From the NCBI RefSeq assembly GCF_023517775.1, contig NZ_CP082904.1, forward strand, positions 3,968,001 through 4,032,000: a stretch of DNA of 64,000 nt, in the 5' to 3' direction. Position 1 is the stretch's first letter. The number at the start of each line of letters is the position of its first letter. Source of the stretch: Mixta hanseatica (GTDB taxonomy: Bacteria > Pseudomonadota > Gammaproteobacteria > Enterobacterales > Enterobacteriaceae). Under the pieces are notes generated by a model. It saw only the letters and a list, made by a program, of their open reading frames with translations. It had not been told where the DNA came from and ran no database searches. The position numbers and the translations under genes were made by a program. Below, piece by piece: positions 17,138 through 34,566 of the stretch.

Positions 17138-17194
17138 ATGCTTACCTGTTGCCATTCGGTAAATATCTGCTGGCAGAAGCATGCTTATGAGTAA
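17138..17194 (+). CDS. Candidate 18-residue leader peptide overlapping the coaA start
   Basis: ATG 17138 follows a strong Shine-Dalgarno sequence (AGGAAG, 17126-17131) with ideal spacing. The frame reads [18 protein letters not shown] and stops at 17192-17194, overlapping the coaA start codon at 17187. coaA itself has no convincing Shine-Dalgarno sequence, which suggests translational coupling. Three of the 18 codons encode Cys. Cysteine is the substrate two steps after pantothenate kinase, so a sensing role is conceivable. That role is inference only. Confidence 0.4.
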   Translation: MLTCCHSVNICWQKHAYE

Positions 17195-18137
17195 TAAAGA
17201 GCCCTCGTTTACCACCCCGTATCTGTCATTCAGTCGCCAACAATGGGCTGCGTTACGTGATTCTGTCCCGATGACATTATCAGAGGATGAGATCGCTCGT
17301 CTGAAAGGGATTAATGAAGATCTTTCGCTGGAAGAAGTGGCTGAAATCTATTTGCCGCTGTCCCGTTTGCTGAATTTTTATATTAATTCGAACCTACGTC
17401 GCCAGGCAGTGCTGGAACAGTTTTTAGGTACTAACGGGCAAAAGATCCCTTATATCATTAGCATTGCAGGCAGCGTGGCGGTAGGGAAAAGCACCACTGC
17501 GCGCGTTTTACAGGCTTTGCTAAGCCGCTGGCCAGAACATCGTCGCGTTGAATTAATTACTACCGATGGTTTTCTTCATCCGAACGCCGTATTAAAAGAA
17601 CGCGACCTGATGAAGAAGAAAGGGTTTCCCCAATCCTATGATATGCATCGGTTAGTCAATTTCGTCGCCGACCTGAAATCAGGGGCAAGCGAAGTGACCG
17701 CCCCAGTTTATTCACATCTGATTTATGATGTCATTCCTGATGGGGATAAAGTGGTGCAGCAGCCGGATATTTTAATCCTTGAAGGCTTAAACGTCCTGCA
17801 AAGCGGGATGGATTATCCTCACGATCCCCATCACGTATTCGTCTCTGATTTCGTTGATTTTTCTATTTACGTCGATGCGCCTGAAGATTTACTGGAAGAC
17901 TGGTATATCAAACGCTTCCTGAAGTTCAGAAAAGGGGCTTTCACCGATCCCGACTCCTATTTTCATCATTACGCTCAGCTTTCAGAAGAGGAAGCGGTGA
18001 AAATTGCCACCCAGCTATGGAAAGAGATCAACTGGCGTAACCTGAAGGAAAATATTTTACCCACGCGCGAACGTGCCAGCCTGATTCTCAGCAAAAGCGC
18101 TAATCATGCCGTGGAAAAGGTGCGGTTACGTAAATAA
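17187..18137 (+). CDS. coaA: Type I pantothenate kinase
   Basis: A 316-residue cytosolic kinase that phosphorylates pantothenate, the first and feedback-controlled step of coenzyme A synthesis. The Walker A motif GSVAVGKST is at about 95-103, followed by TTDGFLHPN, and the ending [11 protein letters not shown] is typical. The start giving MSNKEPSF matches the E. coli length; an ATG two codons earlier (17181) is also possible. It is convergent with birA across a 68-bp gap holding a GCTTCTGGC/GCCAGAAGC stem (18149-18182) without a T-run. Confidence 0.97.
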   Translation: MSNKEPSFTTPYLSFSRQQWAALRDSVPMTLSEDEIARLKGINEDLSLEEVAEIYLPLSRLLNFYINSNLRRQAVLEQFLGTNGQKIPYIISIAGSVAVGKSTTARVLQALLSRWPEHRRVELITTDGFLHPNAVLKERDLMKKKGFPQSYDMHRLVNFVADLKSGASEVTAPVYSHLIYDVIPDGDKVVQQPDILILEGLNVLQSGMDYPHDPHHVFVSDFVDFSIYVDAPEDLLEDWYIKRFLKFRKGAFTDPDSYFHHYAQLSEEEAVKIATQLWKEINWRNLKENILPTRERASLILSKSANHAVEKVRLRK

Positions 18138-18205
18138 GGTGGGATGCGGCTTCTGGCAGAAGAGAGATGCTCCGCCAGAAGCGCTCTGACTAACGCGATA
18201 AGCAA

Positions 18206-19168
18206 TTAATTTTGCGGACGCAGGGATATTTCGCCGCCTACCCAGGGCTTCGTTACGCCATCTTGTTCAAGCAGTAATCCGCCTTGCTGATCAATACCAC
18301 GAGCGATACCTAATACTTCCCGCTCGCCAATCAGTAACTTCACCGGCCGGTTGATAAAGTTATCCAGCCGCTGCCAGCGAGGCAGGAAAGGCGCTAATCC
18401 CTCGCGTTCAAAATCACGCAGGCTATGGCGTAATTGGTTTACCAACAGGCTGACCAGTTCGTTACGGTTGATAGTGATGCCTGCTTCTTGCAGGTTAATC
18501 CAGCCCTGATTGACTACGCTGGCATCAGGTGTACGCATTTTCAGGTTAATTCCCGCGCCAAAAACGATTTGCGCCGCATCGCCTGTTTTTCCGATCATTT
18601 CAACCAGGATGCCCGCCAGTTTACGATCGTTCAAATAAAGATCGTTCGGCCATTTTACCCTTACGCCTTCTGCACCCAGCTGCTGCAATACTTCAGCAAT
18701 AACGATACCGATAACTAAGCTTAAGCCCATCGCTGCGGCAGGCCCTTGTTCAAGACGCCAATACATCGAGAGATAGAGATTAGCGCCGAAAGGAGAAAAC
18801 CACTGGCGCCCACGGCGTCCACGGCCTGCCTGTTGGTATTCAGCTACGCAAGCGTCACCGGTTTTTAGCGACCCCATGCGTTCTAACAGGTATTGGTTAG
18901 TTGAGTCTATAACGGGTATAACTGCCACCCCCTGCTGATCCAGGCGCTGATTGATTTCCGCTTCATCCAGCAACTGAACAGGCTCAGGCAGACAATAACC
19001 CTTGCCCGTAACCGTAAAGACATCCAACCCCCATTCTTTCAGCGTCTGGATATGTTTATTTATCGCGGCACGACTCATTCCTAGCTTTTCGCCAATTTGC
19101 TCGCCCGAATGGAATTCTCCATCAGCTAAAATAGCCACCAACTTTAACGGTACGCTGTTATCTTTCAT
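18206..19168 (-). CDS. birA: Biotin-[acetyl-CoA-carboxylase] ligase and biotin operon repressor
   Basis: A 320-residue bifunctional protein. The N-terminal winged helix (about 1-60: [20 protein letters not shown]) binds the bio operator. The central catalytic domain carries the biotinyl-AMP loop [20 protein letters not shown] (about 115-134) and [17 protein letters not shown]. It biotinylates the carboxyl-carrier protein. Its start overlaps the murB stop codon by 4 bp, so the two genes are coupled. Confidence 0.98.
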   Translation of the reverse strand: MKDNSVPLKLVAILADGEFHSGEQIGEKLGMSRAAINKHIQTLKEWGLDVFTVTGKGYCLPEPVQLLDEAEINQRLDQQGVAVIPVIDSTNQYLLERMGSLKTGDACVAEYQQAGRGRRGRQWFSPFGANLYLSMYWRLEQGPAAAMGLSLVIGIVIAEVLQQLGAEGVRVKWPNDLYLNDRKLAGILVEMIGKTGDAAQIVFGAGINLKMRTPDASVVNQGWINLQEAGITINRNELVSLLVNQLRHSLRDFEREGLAPFLPRWQRLDNFINRPVKLLIGEREVLGIARGIDQQGGLLLEQDGVTKPWVGGEISLRPQN

Positions 19169-20202
19169 GAAATGACCTCAACGGCATTCTTCTCTCCGTC
19201 AGCACCAATAAACCGCACTTCAGGTTCCAGCCAGACGTTAAATTTTTCGCCTACGCGCTGCCTGATTTCACGCGCTAATGCGACCACATCCTGCGCGGTT
19301 GCTTCTTCAGCATTAATTAATACCAGAGCTTGTTGCTGATGTACCGCCGCCCCGCCAATGCGATAGCCCTTAAGCTGGCAGTGATCAATAAGCCAGCCCG
19401 CTGCCAGCTTAACGTTGCCATTACTTTGCGGGTAGTGTGGAGCATGCGGCCAGGCGGTCAGCAGCGACGCGGCCTGTTCTGCATCAATAACAGGGTTTTT
19501 GAAAAAGCTGCCGGCATTGCCGGTTATGGCAGGATCGGGCAACTTGCTACGACGCATATGGCAAACGGCATCAAAAATTTGCTGCGGCGTTACGGTTGCC
19601 GCATCCATCTTAGCCAGATCGCCATAGCTCATTACAGGTTGCCAGCGTTTAGGTAAGCTAAACCCGACGTTGATGATCGCATAACCGTGCTGCAGATGAT
19701 GCTTGAAGACGCTGTCGCGATAACCAAACTGACATTCTGCTGCCGTCATTCGATGAATCTGACCGCTTTCCAGTTCAAGGACTTCAACCCATTCACAGAC
19801 ATCTTTTAACTCTACGCCATAAGCACCGATATTCTGGATTGGCGAAGAGCCAACGCAGCCTGGAATTAAAGCGAGGTTTTCCAGTCCAGCGATACCTTGC
19901 TGTAGCGTATAGGTTACCAGGTGATGCCAGTTTTCACCGGCCCCTACCTGCACATGCCAGCGATCTGCACTTTCGGTGATAGCGATCCCTTTGATGCGAT
20001 TTATGACGACTATGCCGCTAAAAGGCTGCAGGAAAAGGACGTTACTGCCCTCGCCTAACAACAGGAAGGGCAAATTATGCTGATAGCATTCACGCCAGGC
20101 TGCAAGAATAGCTTGCGGCGTTGCTGCGTATACAATTTTTTCGGCGCCCGTTTCAATGGCGAAGGTATGTAATTTTTTAAGTGAAAATGCAGGAGTGGAC
20201 AT
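19165..20202 (-). CDS. murB: UDP-N-acetylmuramate dehydrogenase
   Basis: A 345-residue FAD enzyme that reduces UDP-GlcNAc-enolpyruvate to UDP-MurNAc in peptidoglycan synthesis. It has an N-terminal FAD-binding domain with [10 protein letters not shown] and [21 protein letters not shown]. The catalytic serine lies in [12 protein letters not shown] and the C-terminal glutamate in [10 protein letters not shown]. It lies upstream of birA and downstream of the rRNA operon, as in the murB-birA pair of E. coli rrnB. Confidence 0.98.
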   Translation of the reverse strand: MSTPAFSLKKLHTFAIETGAEKIVYAATPQAILAAWRECYQHNLPFLLLGEGSNVLFLQPFSGIVVINRIKGIAITESADRWHVQVGAGENWHHLVTYTLQQGIAGLENLALIPGCVGSSPIQNIGAYGVELKDVCEWVEVLELESGQIHRMTAAECQFGYRDSVFKHHLQHGYAIINVGFSLPKRWQPVMSYGDLAKMDAATVTPQQIFDAVCHMRRSKLPDPAITGNAGSFFKNPVIDAEQAASLLTAWPHAPHYPQSNGNVKLAAGWLIDHCQLKGYRIGGAAVHQQQALVLINAEEATAQDVVALAREIRQRVGEKFNVWLEPEVRFIGADGEKNAVEVIS

Positions 20203-20307
20203 GAAGCGGCCTTTTCCGATTAACTGCGCTCAGTTTACCCGATCGCTGGAGCGGGAAGAAAATTTTATCCTGGCTGGCGGGAGAAGATTTCTAAAAATAA
20301 AACGTAG

Positions 20308-20451
20308 GCGGATAACAGAGAAGCGGCCAGTCAGGTAAAGGCGCAGTTCAGCGAGATAGAAGAGGCAAAAAAGCGAATTGATAATCTCCAGCAGGCTTCG
20401 GGTACAAAGAGCCGGCCAGCCGGGACTTCTGAAGATCACGGACGTAAGTAG
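20308..20451 (+). pseudogene. Possible degraded coding fragment
   Basis: Between murB and the rRNA terminator an open stretch of 47 codons without a start reads as charged, coiled-coil-like protein (for example AQFSEIEEAKKRIDNLQQAS). It ends TAG at 20449-20451 and is preceded in frame by TAG at 20305. It has no start codon, no ribosome site and no recognised family. It may be the 3' remnant of a lost gene or chance. Confidence 0.2.
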
Positions 20452-20486
20452 AGAAAAGAGGGGGTTATCCAGCAGGCCGCAGACAC

Positions 20487-20516
20487 GAAAAAGCCCCAGC
20501 TTTCGCTGAGGCTCTG
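20487..20516 (-). terminator. rRNA operon terminator
   Basis: AGCCCCAGC (20492-20500) pairs with GCTGAGGCT (20505-20513) around loop TTTC. On the minus strand it is followed by TTTTTCG. It sits 12-15 bp beyond the 3' end of 5S rRNA. The 325-bp gap from murB to 5S holds this terminator and the doubtful fragment at 20308-20451. Confidence 0.9.
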
Positions 20517-20527
20517 TCGTTGTTTTG

Positions 20528-20647
20528 ATGCCTGGCAGTTCCCTACTCTCGCATGGGGAAGCCCCACACTACCATCGGCGCTACGGCGTTTCACTTCTGA
20601 GTTCGGCATGGGGTCAGGTGGGACCACCGCGCTCTTGCCGCCAGGCA
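20528..20647 (-). rRNA. rrf: 5S ribosomal RNA
   Basis: 120 nt beginning TGCCTGGCGGCAAGAGCGCG on the minus strand and ending with the complementary CTGCCAGGCAT. Length and conserved loops match enterobacterial 5S. Confidence 0.97.
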
Positions 20648-20669
20648 AATTCTTTGTGCACGGAACGGC

Positions 20670-20765
20670 TCTTTTGCGCTGCTGCTGCGTTGGCTGCTCT
20701 CGCATAACTCAGTTACATACTTCTGTATGCGCCTTCGTTATGTCTCGCTGGCCGCCTGGCTTCAG
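20670..20765. repeat. Short palindromic element, copy 2 (23S-5S spacer)
   Basis: The 23S-5S spacer is ~199 bp, much longer than the ~90 bp usual in E. coli. The extra DNA is an imperfect palindrome centred on CATAC-TTCT-GTATG (20716-20729). The minus strand reads GCGAGACATAACG before the core and TGAG...GCGAG after it. The outer arms (TTTTGCGCTG and CAGCACAAAA) are also nearly complementary. Confidence 0.6.
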
Positions 20766-20846
20766 CACAAAATCTTCCGTTCCCGCAAATATCTATCCGG
20801 TGAACAAAGCTGAAAATCTCTCAACTCAAAACGCCTGTGGCGTTGT

Positions 20847-23749
<2,903 letters not shown>

Positions 23750-23789
23750 TCACAACCCACAGACGTCTCGTGACGGCTGCGCATCACGT

Positions 23790-23900
23790 CAGCTTCGTTG
23801 TGCAGTGCTCGCCATGCTCATGGACAATAAGTCCACTCCGCCTGCTGCGCGCTGTACGCCTTGCTGTCGTTTTGCTCGCTCGTCCCGGTGTACTGATTCG
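23790..23900. repeat. Short palindromic element, copy 3 (16S-23S spacer)
   Basis: The core TGGAC-AATAA-GTCCA is at 23821-23835. On the minus strand the left arm has GCGAGCAAAACGACAGCAAG and the right side TGAGCATGGCGAGCACTGC. The layout matches copies 1, 2 and 4. Confidence 0.5.
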
Positions 23901-23972
23901 GGATGTAAGTATTGAGAGAATCGTGAACAACATAACGTTGTTCCGTTTTCAATTTTCAGCTTGTTTCCGGAT

Positions 23973-23984
23973 TGTTAAAGAGCA
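23973..23984 (-). promoter_or_regulatory. boxA antitermination site in the spacer
   Basis: The minus strand reads TGCTCTTTAACA, identical to the leader boxA at 25966-25977. Bacterial rRNA operons carry boxA in both the leader and the spacer to recruit NusB-S10 and suppress Rho termination. Confidence 0.85.
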
Positions 23985-24056
23985 ATATCTTAAAGCCGAC
24001 TTCTCAGTCAGTTTTAAGATATTTTGGCAGGTGACTTTCACTCACAGACCAGCAAG

Positions 24057-24132
24057 TGGCGTCCCCTAGGGGATTCGAACCCCTGTTACCGCCGTGAAAG
24101 GGCGGTGTCCTGGGCCTCTAGACGAAGGGGAC
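24057..24132 (-). tRNA. gltT: tRNA-Glu (TTC) in the rRNA spacer
   Basis: A 76-nt cloverleaf with encoded CCA; the minus strand starts GTCCCCTTCGTCTAGAGGCC. The anticodon loop CTTTCAC gives TTC. A single tRNA-Glu in the 16S-23S spacer is the E. coli rrnB type, as opposed to the Ile-Ala type of rrnA. Confidence 0.96.
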
Positions 24133-24305
24133 ACGAAATTTGCTGTGCGAATCACCGATTCGCTAATTTCGTGTAAGGGCGAGATTTTCTTAAGAAAATC
24201 GAGCGACAATATCTTTTGTCACTGTACCCCCTACGCGTAAACGCCTTGCTCGTTACTTCTATCAGACAATCTGTGTGAGCACTTCACGGGCGGGATTCAG
24301 CATGG

Positions 24306-25847
<1,542 letters not shown>

Positions 25848-25965
25848 AAAGTCTGATGCTCGAGAAAAACGTCGTAATGAATTACGTGTTCACTCTGAGA
25901 CTTGATACTGCAATTATTTTTGCGATATCCCGTCCGTGAGTGCCCACACAGATTGTCTGATAAAT

Positions 25966-25977
25966 TGTTAAAGAGCA
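25966..25977 (-). promoter_or_regulatory. rRNA leader boxA
   Basis: The minus strand reads TGCTCTTTAACA, ~119 nt before the 16S 5' end and downstream of P2. It is the loading site of the ribosomal antitermination complex. Confidence 0.88.
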
Positions 25978-26016
25978 GTGCGACCGGCGTTTCGTGCCGT
26001 TGTCGCGAGGTGGCGT

Positions 26017-26044
26017 ATATTACGCTTTCCTCTTTCAGAGTCAA
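26017..26044 (-). promoter_or_regulatory. rRNA promoter P2
   Basis: The minus strand reads TTGACT (26039-26044), a 16-bp spacer and TAATAT (26017-26022). This matches the constitutive P2 of E. coli rRNA operons. Confidence 0.85.
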
Positions 26045-26139
26045 CCCCTTTTTCAGAAGTTTTTCTCCGGCGATTCAGACTTCGCTGAACCGCTCAACAC
26101 CGCGTGGCGTAAGCCGTTGTGCCGTGTCGATGGAGGCGC

Positions 26140-26167
26140 ATTATAGGGAGTTCTCGACCCCTGACAA
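26140..26167 (-). promoter_or_regulatory. rRNA promoter P1
   Basis: The minus strand reads TTGTCA (26162-26167), a 16-bp spacer ending CTCCC and a perfect TATAAT (26140-26145), then the GC-rich discriminator GCGCCTCC. This is nearly the canonical growth-rate-regulated P1. The A/T-rich tract at 26168-26222 is the expected UP element. The whole promoter region fits in the 375 bp between hemG and 16S. Confidence 0.95.
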
Positions 26168-26222
26168 GTGTTTATTTCAAAAAAATGATTGTTAGGTTTA
26201 TTTTTCAGCAATCCGTTTCTTT

Positions 26223-26759
26223 TTAGCGCGATTTGCTGCTCATTTGGACAAATTCTTTAGCGAAACGCTCTACCTGTTGCCAGTCGGTATACTCTACTTC
26301 TTTACGCGGATCGGTCTCGCCGCCGGTCATACGCATAATAAATTGGATCATCACACGGTCGAACCAGCCGTAGCGCGGATACCGCAGCGCCCCGGCAAAC
26401 ACGGCGCAGCTATCCGGCTGCCATGGCGACTGTAGTAAAAACTTACGCGTATAAGCATTGGTTTGCGGCGTACGCTTTTCCGGCTTACGTGCCGTCAGGT
26501 TAACGGAAAAGAATCCGCTTACGCGCTGCTGCAGCTCGGCCAGATGCTTTTTCACAAAACGCGCCACCGCCGGCTGGAAATGTCCATAGCGAATGGATGC
26601 GCCTATCAGTACCCGATCGTATTGCGTCCAGTCGATCTGTTGCGCGTGCAGGATATTGATGACGTCGCACTCCTGATGCGCTTTCAACGTATTCGCTATA
26701 TAAGACGCAATTTCCCGCGTTTGTCCGTCACGGCTGGAAAACAGGATCAACGCTTTCAT
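26223..26759 (-). CDS. hemG: Menaquinone-dependent protoporphyrinogen IX dehydrogenase
   Basis: A 178-residue flavodoxin-like enzyme beginning [20 protein letters not shown] (FMN phosphate loop) and continuing to the typical [20 protein letters not shown] segment. It oxidises protoporphyrinogen IX to protoporphyrin IX in haem synthesis, passing electrons to quinones. I took the internal ATG because the longer frame runs into trkH. It starts 16 bp after the trkH stop codon and is the last gene before the rRNA promoters. Confidence 0.95.
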   Translation of the reverse strand: MKALILFSSRDGQTREIASYIANTLKAHQECDVINILHAQQIDWTQYDRVLIGASIRYGHFQPAVARFVKKHLAELQQRVSGFFSVNLTARKPEKRTPQTNAYTRKFLLQSPWQPDSCAVFAGALRYPRYGWFDRVMIQFIMRMTGGETDPRKEVEYTDWQQVERFAKEFVQMSSKSR

Positions 26760-26775
26760 TATTCTCTCCTTGGGT

Positions 26776-28227
26776 TTACTCACGCCAGAAGGTAGGCGTG
26801 AACAATACCAATAACGTAAAGACTTCCAGACGACCAAAAAGCATGGTCGATATTAAAATCCATTTAGCGACGTCATTCATGGAAGTGAAATTATCTGCCA
26901 CGACGCCTAATCCGGGACCAAGGTTATTCAGCGTAGCGGCTACGGCGGCAAACGCTGAAAAATCGTCAACGCCGGTGGCGATAATCGCCAGCATACTCAG
27001 CAAGAAAACCAGCGCATAAGCGGAGAAGAAACCCCATACCGCTTCGAGGATGCGTTCCGGCAACGCACGATTCCCCAGCTTGATGGTATAGACCGCATTG
27101 GGGTGGACCAGCCGTTTCAGCTCGCGCGACCCCTGCTTAAACAGCAACAGAATACGAATGACCTTCAGGCCACCCCCGGTTGAGCCGGCGCAGCCGCCGA
27201 TAAAAGCGGAACAAAGCAGCAGGACCGGTAAGAAAAGCGGCCAGCGCGCAATACTGTCGGTAGTAAAGCCCGCCGTGGTCGCCATCGATACCACCTGAAA
27301 AAAGGCCTGATTTAGCGTTTGCAGCCCACTGGCATACACATTATGGAACCACAGCACCAGAGTACATATCACCACCAGCGTCATCTGCACGCCGATAAAC
27401 ATGCGAAACTCCGGATCGCGCCAGTAGACGCGTAGATTACGCCCACTCAATAGCGAAAAATGCAGGCCATAGTTACAGCCCGATATCAGCAGGAAAACGG
27501 CAATGATGGTATTAATGGTGGGACTATTAAAATAGCCGACGCTGGCATCATGGGTAGAAAAGCCGCCGATGGCAATCGTTGAGAAGCTATGACCGATGGC
27601 GTCGAACAACGGCATGCCCGCCATCCACAGCGCCACAGCACAGGCTACCGTCAGCAAAACGTAGATTAACCACAGCGTTTTGGCCGTTTCAGCAATACGG
27701 GGACGCATCTTGTTATCTTTTAGCGGACCCGGCATTTCCGCCCGATACAGCTGCATTCCCCCAACGCCCAGAATTGGCAAAATAGCCACGGCCAGGACGA
27801 TAATCCCCATCCCGCCAAGCCATTGCAGCATTTGACGGTAAAACAGGATCGCTTTCGGCAATGCGTCCAGCCCCACCAGCGTCGTGGCGCCAGTGGTGGT
27901 TAAACCAGAAAAGGATTCAAAAAAAGCATCGGTAACTGAGAGGTTAGGATGTTCGGCAAAAATAAAGGGCATAGCCCCGACGCTGCCCAGTACCGTCCAG
28001 AACAGCACCACAATCAAAAACCCTTCGCGCGGCTTCAGATCATGCTTCTGTTTGCGGTTAGGCCACCAGAGGATGGCGCCAATTAACAGCGCCATGATAA
28101 ATGTCTGACTGAATGCGCGCCCGGCGCCATCGCGATAAATTAACGCTACTAAACCAGGCACGATCATTGTTCCGGAGAACAGAATGACCAATAGCCCAAC
28201 GATGCGGGTAATGGCACGAAAATGCAT
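26776..28227 (-). CDS. trkH: Trk potassium uptake protein TrkH
   Basis: A 483-residue integral membrane protein, the E. coli length, with about 10-12 hydrophobic helices. It carries four pore loops, including [30 protein letters not shown] and LNNLGPGLG, each contributing a selectivity-filter glycine. It works with the TrkA gating protein encoded elsewhere. It sits between yigZ and hemG on the same strand. Confidence 0.97.
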   Translation of the reverse strand: MHFRAITRIVGLLVILFSGTMIVPGLVALIYRDGAGRAFSQTFIMALLIGAILWWPNRKQKHDLKPREGFLIVVLFWTVLGSVGAMPFIFAEHPNLSVTDAFFESFSGLTTTGATTLVGLDALPKAILFYRQMLQWLGGMGIIVLAVAILPILGVGGMQLYRAEMPGPLKDNKMRPRIAETAKTLWLIYVLLTVACAVALWMAGMPLFDAIGHSFSTIAIGGFSTHDASVGYFNSPTINTIIAVFLLISGCNYGLHFSLLSGRNLRVYWRDPEFRMFIGVQMTLVVICTLVLWFHNVYASGLQTLNQAFFQVVSMATTAGFTTDSIARWPLFLPVLLLCSAFIGGCAGSTGGGLKVIRILLLFKQGSRELKRLVHPNAVYTIKLGNRALPERILEAVWGFFSAYALVFLLSMLAIIATGVDDFSAFAAVAATLNNLGPGLGVVADNFTSMNDVAKWILISTMLFGRLEVFTLLVLFTPTFWRE

Positions 28228-28250
28228 TCTGCCGTTTCCTTAAGATAAAA

Positions 28251-28868
28251 TTAGGGGGTTACCGGCACGAGCGCTAAGGCTCCGCGGCTAATGTCCGTTA
28301 AATTTTGGCTAAACCCATCGACTTGCGCATGGGGTAACGCCAACGTTAGCGAGACAACATCCAGAAATTCCGTCTTAAGCAGTTCTCCTTCAAAACGCTG
28401 AACCAGGCGCTCTACATCACTAAGCTGAGCATAATCGCAGCGTAGCTGAAAACGGCGCATCGGCACCTTTTGTTTACGGGCCAGCTGTTTTAGCGCCTGC
28501 TGCACTCCACCGCCGTACGCCTTTACCAGCCCACCGGTGCCGAGCATGATCCCGCCATAATAGCGCACTACTACGGCGGTAATCTCGCCAACCTGACTGC
28601 CCATCAGCTGCGCCAGCATCGGCTTGCCTGCCGTTCCTGACGGTTCGCCGTCATCAGAAAAACCCAGCTGCTGTGAATCATCAGGCGCTCCGGCGACGTA
28701 CGCCCAACAGTGATGGCGAGCAGTGGGATGCTCCGCTTTACTCTGCTGGACGAACGCCTTCGCCGCTTCAACGCCTTCGGTATGCGCCAGCAGCGTAATA
28801 AAGCGGCTTTTTTTGATGGTTTCTTCACTGATGCTCAATGGCTCAGCGGGAATATCATAAGCGTCCAT
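28251..28868 (-). CDS. yigZ: IMPACT-family protein YigZ
   Basis: A 205-residue protein with the UPF0029/IMPACT domain: ARHHCWAYV, GFSDDGEPSGTAGKPML and VVRYYGGIMLGTGGLVKAYG (about 50-130), followed by a C-terminal ferredoxin-like domain. A biochemical role is not firmly known. Its start codon shares a base with the pepQ stop codon, so translation is coupled. Confidence 0.93.
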   Translation of the reverse strand: MDAYDIPAEPLSISEETIKKSRFITLLAHTEGVEAAKAFVQQSKAEHPTARHHCWAYVAGAPDDSQQLGFSDDGEPSGTAGKPMLAQLMGSQVGEITAVVVRYYGGIMLGTGGLVKAYGGGVQQALKQLARKQKVPMRRFQLRCDYAQLSDVERLVQRFEGELLKTEFLDVVSLTLALPHAQVDGFSQNLTDISRGALALVPVTP

Positions 28869-30199
28869 TATTCCAAATGCAGATCGCGCGTCATGTTCTC
28901 AACGCGGTTAGCATAAATCACCACGTTATCCTCAATGCGAATACCGCCATAAGGCTGTAACTCATCGATCGCCTGCCAGTTAAAGTACTGGCTATGTTTT
29001 CCATCTCGCCATGGGGCCAGCAGCGACTCGATAATATAAAAGCCCGGCTCGATGGTGAGCACCATGCGCGGTTCCAGCACGCGTGTACAACGCAGGAAAG
29101 GATACTGCTGCGGCGCCGCCAAATGCGTGCCCTTATCGTCCTGCATAAAGCCAGCGACATCATGCACCTGCAGCCCAAGCGGATGACCTAAACCGTGCGG
29201 CATAAACGGCCCGGTCAGGTTTTCCGCCACCATTGCCTCTTCGCTGATGCCGCGCACCAGATCGAACTTCAGCAACATAGCGGCGATACGCTGATGCATC
29301 TGAAGATGGTAGTCGCTATAGCGGACGCCCGCTTTTAACGTATCGATCAACGCCAGTTCGTGTTGGTTCATCTCCCGGACGATACGGGCAAACAGCGAAT
29401 CGCTCTGCGCGGCATAGGTGCGCGTCAGATCGGCAGCGTAGCCGTTATATTCCGCCCCGGCATCGATTAAAAAGCTGCGGCGCTGCGGCGGCGTTTGGTG
29501 ATCGAGTTTGGTGTAGTGCAGCACGGCCGCATGTTCATTCAGAGCGATAATGTTGCCATAAGGCGCGTCGGTATCGCGATGTCCCGTCGCCGTCAGATAG
29601 GCGAGATTAATATCAAACTCGCTCATGCCGGAAAGAAAGGCCTCTTTCGCCGCCCGATGGCCCGCGACGGCCAGCTTTTGCGCTTCCCGCATACAGGCCA
29701 GCTCATAGTCGGTTTTATAAGAGCGGTGATAGTGCAGGAAATCGATCACGCCCTGCGGATTGATATGGTCGGCGCTAATATCCAGCTGCATGGCGCGCTG
29801 CGACACCGGACCGATATAAGCGACGTTCTGACGCGCCCGCGGCAACAGCGCGCCGATATCCTCAGCGTTTCTCAACGCCACAACTTCTATTTCATCAGTC
29901 CAGAAGCTATGCGGTAAAGGCTCAACGCTATGCCAGTAATCAACGGGCGACCAGAACCACAGCTTCGGCTTATTGATGCCATCCACCCACAGCCAGCAAT
30001 TTGGCAGCTGCGTTACCGGCACCCAGGCTTTGAAATGAGGATTGACCTTAAACGGGTAGTCATGATCGTCAAGAAACACCGTCAGCAGCTCGCCAGAATG
30101 AATCAGCATGCCATCGAGTTTGAAGCGCGCCAGCACCTGCTGCGCACGCTGCTGTAAGGTAGCAATGTGTTCTTTATACAAGGTAACCAGGGTATCCAT
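28868..30199 (-). CDS. pepQ: Xaa-Pro dipeptidase (prolidase)
   Basis: A 443-residue M24 metallopeptidase, the E. coli length. Metal-ligand segments are visible in order: [46 protein letters not shown] and GGIRIEDNV. It cleaves dipeptides with C-terminal proline in the cytosol. It is the first gene of pepQ-yigZ-trkH-hemG and is divergent from fadB over 185 bp. Confidence 0.97.
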   Translation of the reverse strand: MDTLVTLYKEHIATLQQRAQQVLARFKLDGMLIHSGELLTVFLDDHDYPFKVNPHFKAWVPVTQLPNCWLWVDGINKPKLWFWSPVDYWHSVEPLPHSFWTDEIEVVALRNAEDIGALLPRARQNVAYIGPVSQRAMQLDISADHINPQGVIDFLHYHRSYKTDYELACMREAQKLAVAGHRAAKEAFLSGMSEFDINLAYLTATGHRDTDAPYGNIIALNEHAAVLHYTKLDHQTPPQRRSFLIDAGAEYNGYAADLTRTYAAQSDSLFARIVREMNQHELALIDTLKAGVRYSDYHLQMHQRIAAMLLKFDLVRGISEEAMVAENLTGPFMPHGLGHPLGLQVHDVAGFMQDDKGTHLAAPQQYPFLRCTRVLEPRMVLTIEPGFYIIESLLAPWRDGKHSQYFNWQAIDELQPYGGIRIEDNVVIYANRVENMTRDLHLE

Positions 30200-30339
30200 T
30201 TCCGTACTCCGCGTCAGAGAATTGACCGCATCTTACCACAGCAGGTGAGCGGATGCCGTGTCGTCGCCGCCTGTGATCTTGTTTGCAAATGGGCAATGTT
30301 TTGTTTGCAAATAGTTAACATCAATCTCACACTCCGATC

Positions 30340-30356
30340 ATCTGGTACGACCAGAT
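30340..30356. promoter_or_regulatory. FadR operator of fadBA
   Basis: ATCTGGTACGACCAGAT is a near-perfect palindrome matching the FadR consensus. It lies 29 bp before the fadB start. FadR represses fad genes until long-chain acyl-CoA binds it. Confidence 0.92.
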
Positions 30357-30384
30357 CCCCTAAATGCGGTTTCAGGAGACGGAC

Positions 30385-33746
<3,362 letters not shown>

Positions 33747-33758
33747 GCGTTGTGGCTT

Positions 33759-33784
33759 CCCCGCCTGTCAGAGGCGGGCTTTTG
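33759..33784 (+). terminator. fadBA terminator
   Basis: CCCGCCT (33760-33766) pairs with AGGCGGG (33772-33778), followed by CTTTTG. A second stem, CCAGGGCG (33791-33798) with CGCCCTGG (33809-33816), probably serves the convergent fre transcript. Confidence 0.75.
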
Positions 33785-33824
33785 CGGATTCCAGGGCGAC
33801 AGGTTTGCCGCCCTGGAGTCAGGC

Positions 33825-34526
33825 TTAGATAAAGGCAAAGGCATCGCCATAGATTTGCGCTTCCTGCGCGCCGCGCTCAGCGCAAAAACGTTCGCGCGCG
33901 ATTTTCGCCATCTCAAAACGACCGGCAATATAAATATCATGCTCGGCAAGCGTGCCGAAATCCTGCATAACTGCGGTAAGCACCGTACCGCTGCGCCCCT
34001 GCCATGAAGCATCCGTCTGTTCGACAACCGGTACCACCTTCAGATTGGCATGACGCACCGCCAACGCGTTCAGCTCTTCCAGGTCATACAGATGATGGCT
34101 TTCACGGCCGCCCCAGTAGATAGCGATATCGCGCTCCGGCTGCTGCGCCAGCGCCGTCAGCAGGATAGAACGGGCATAGGAAAAACCAGTACCGCCAGCA
34201 ATCAAAATCATGGGGCGCTGACTCTCTTCACGCAGCCAGGCGTCGCCGTGCGGAATATCTACCACCACTTCGCGTTGCTGCTGGATGCGCTCCATCACTG
34301 CCATCGCATACAGGTTCAGTTCCGAGGCCCCGATATGCAGTTCGATAATATCTTTTTCCATCGGCGTCGACGCCAGAGAGAACGGACGCTTATCGCGTTC
34401 ATCCATCACCACCATCAAATACTGTCCGGCGCGGAAGCTAAAATCCGCCTCCGGCACCAGTCGTACCCGATAAACAGTATCGGTAATCGCCTCTACCGAG
34501 GTCACTTTACAGCTTAACGTTGTCAT
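33825..34526 (-). CDS. fre: NAD(P)H-flavin reductase
   Basis: A 233-residue ferredoxin-reductase-like enzyme beginning [20 protein letters not shown]. It has the flavin-binding segment RPFSLASTP and the nucleotide-binding [12 protein letters not shown]. It reduces free flavins with NAD(P)H. UbiD needs prenylated FMN, made from reduced FMN, so the pairing with ubiD may be functional. The start chosen gives the E. coli length; the longer frame runs into ubiD. Confidence 0.96.
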   Translation of the reverse strand: MTTLSCKVTSVEAITDTVYRVRLVPEADFSFRAGQYLMVVMDERDKRPFSLASTPMEKDIIELHIGASELNLYAMAVMERIQQQREVVVDIPHGDAWLREESQRPMILIAGGTGFSYARSILLTALAQQPERDIAIYWGGRESHHLYDLEELNALAVRHANLKVVPVVEQTDASWQGRSGTVLTAVMQDFGTLAEHDIYIAGRFEMAKIARERFCAERGAQEAQIYGDAFAFI

Positions 34527-34566
34527 GCGTTCCCTCTGTCGGGTCGTCAATGCGTAATTTGCGTCA

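Larger units (their letters stand above)
23750..24056 (-). other. 23S-side half of the internal transcribed spacer
   Basis: This 307-bp spacer between 23S rRNA and tRNA-Glu contains no gene. It holds a palindromic element (about 23790-23900), a second boxA-like antitermination sequence (23973-23984) and the leader-side stem that should pair across 23S during RNase III processing. Confidence 0.85.
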
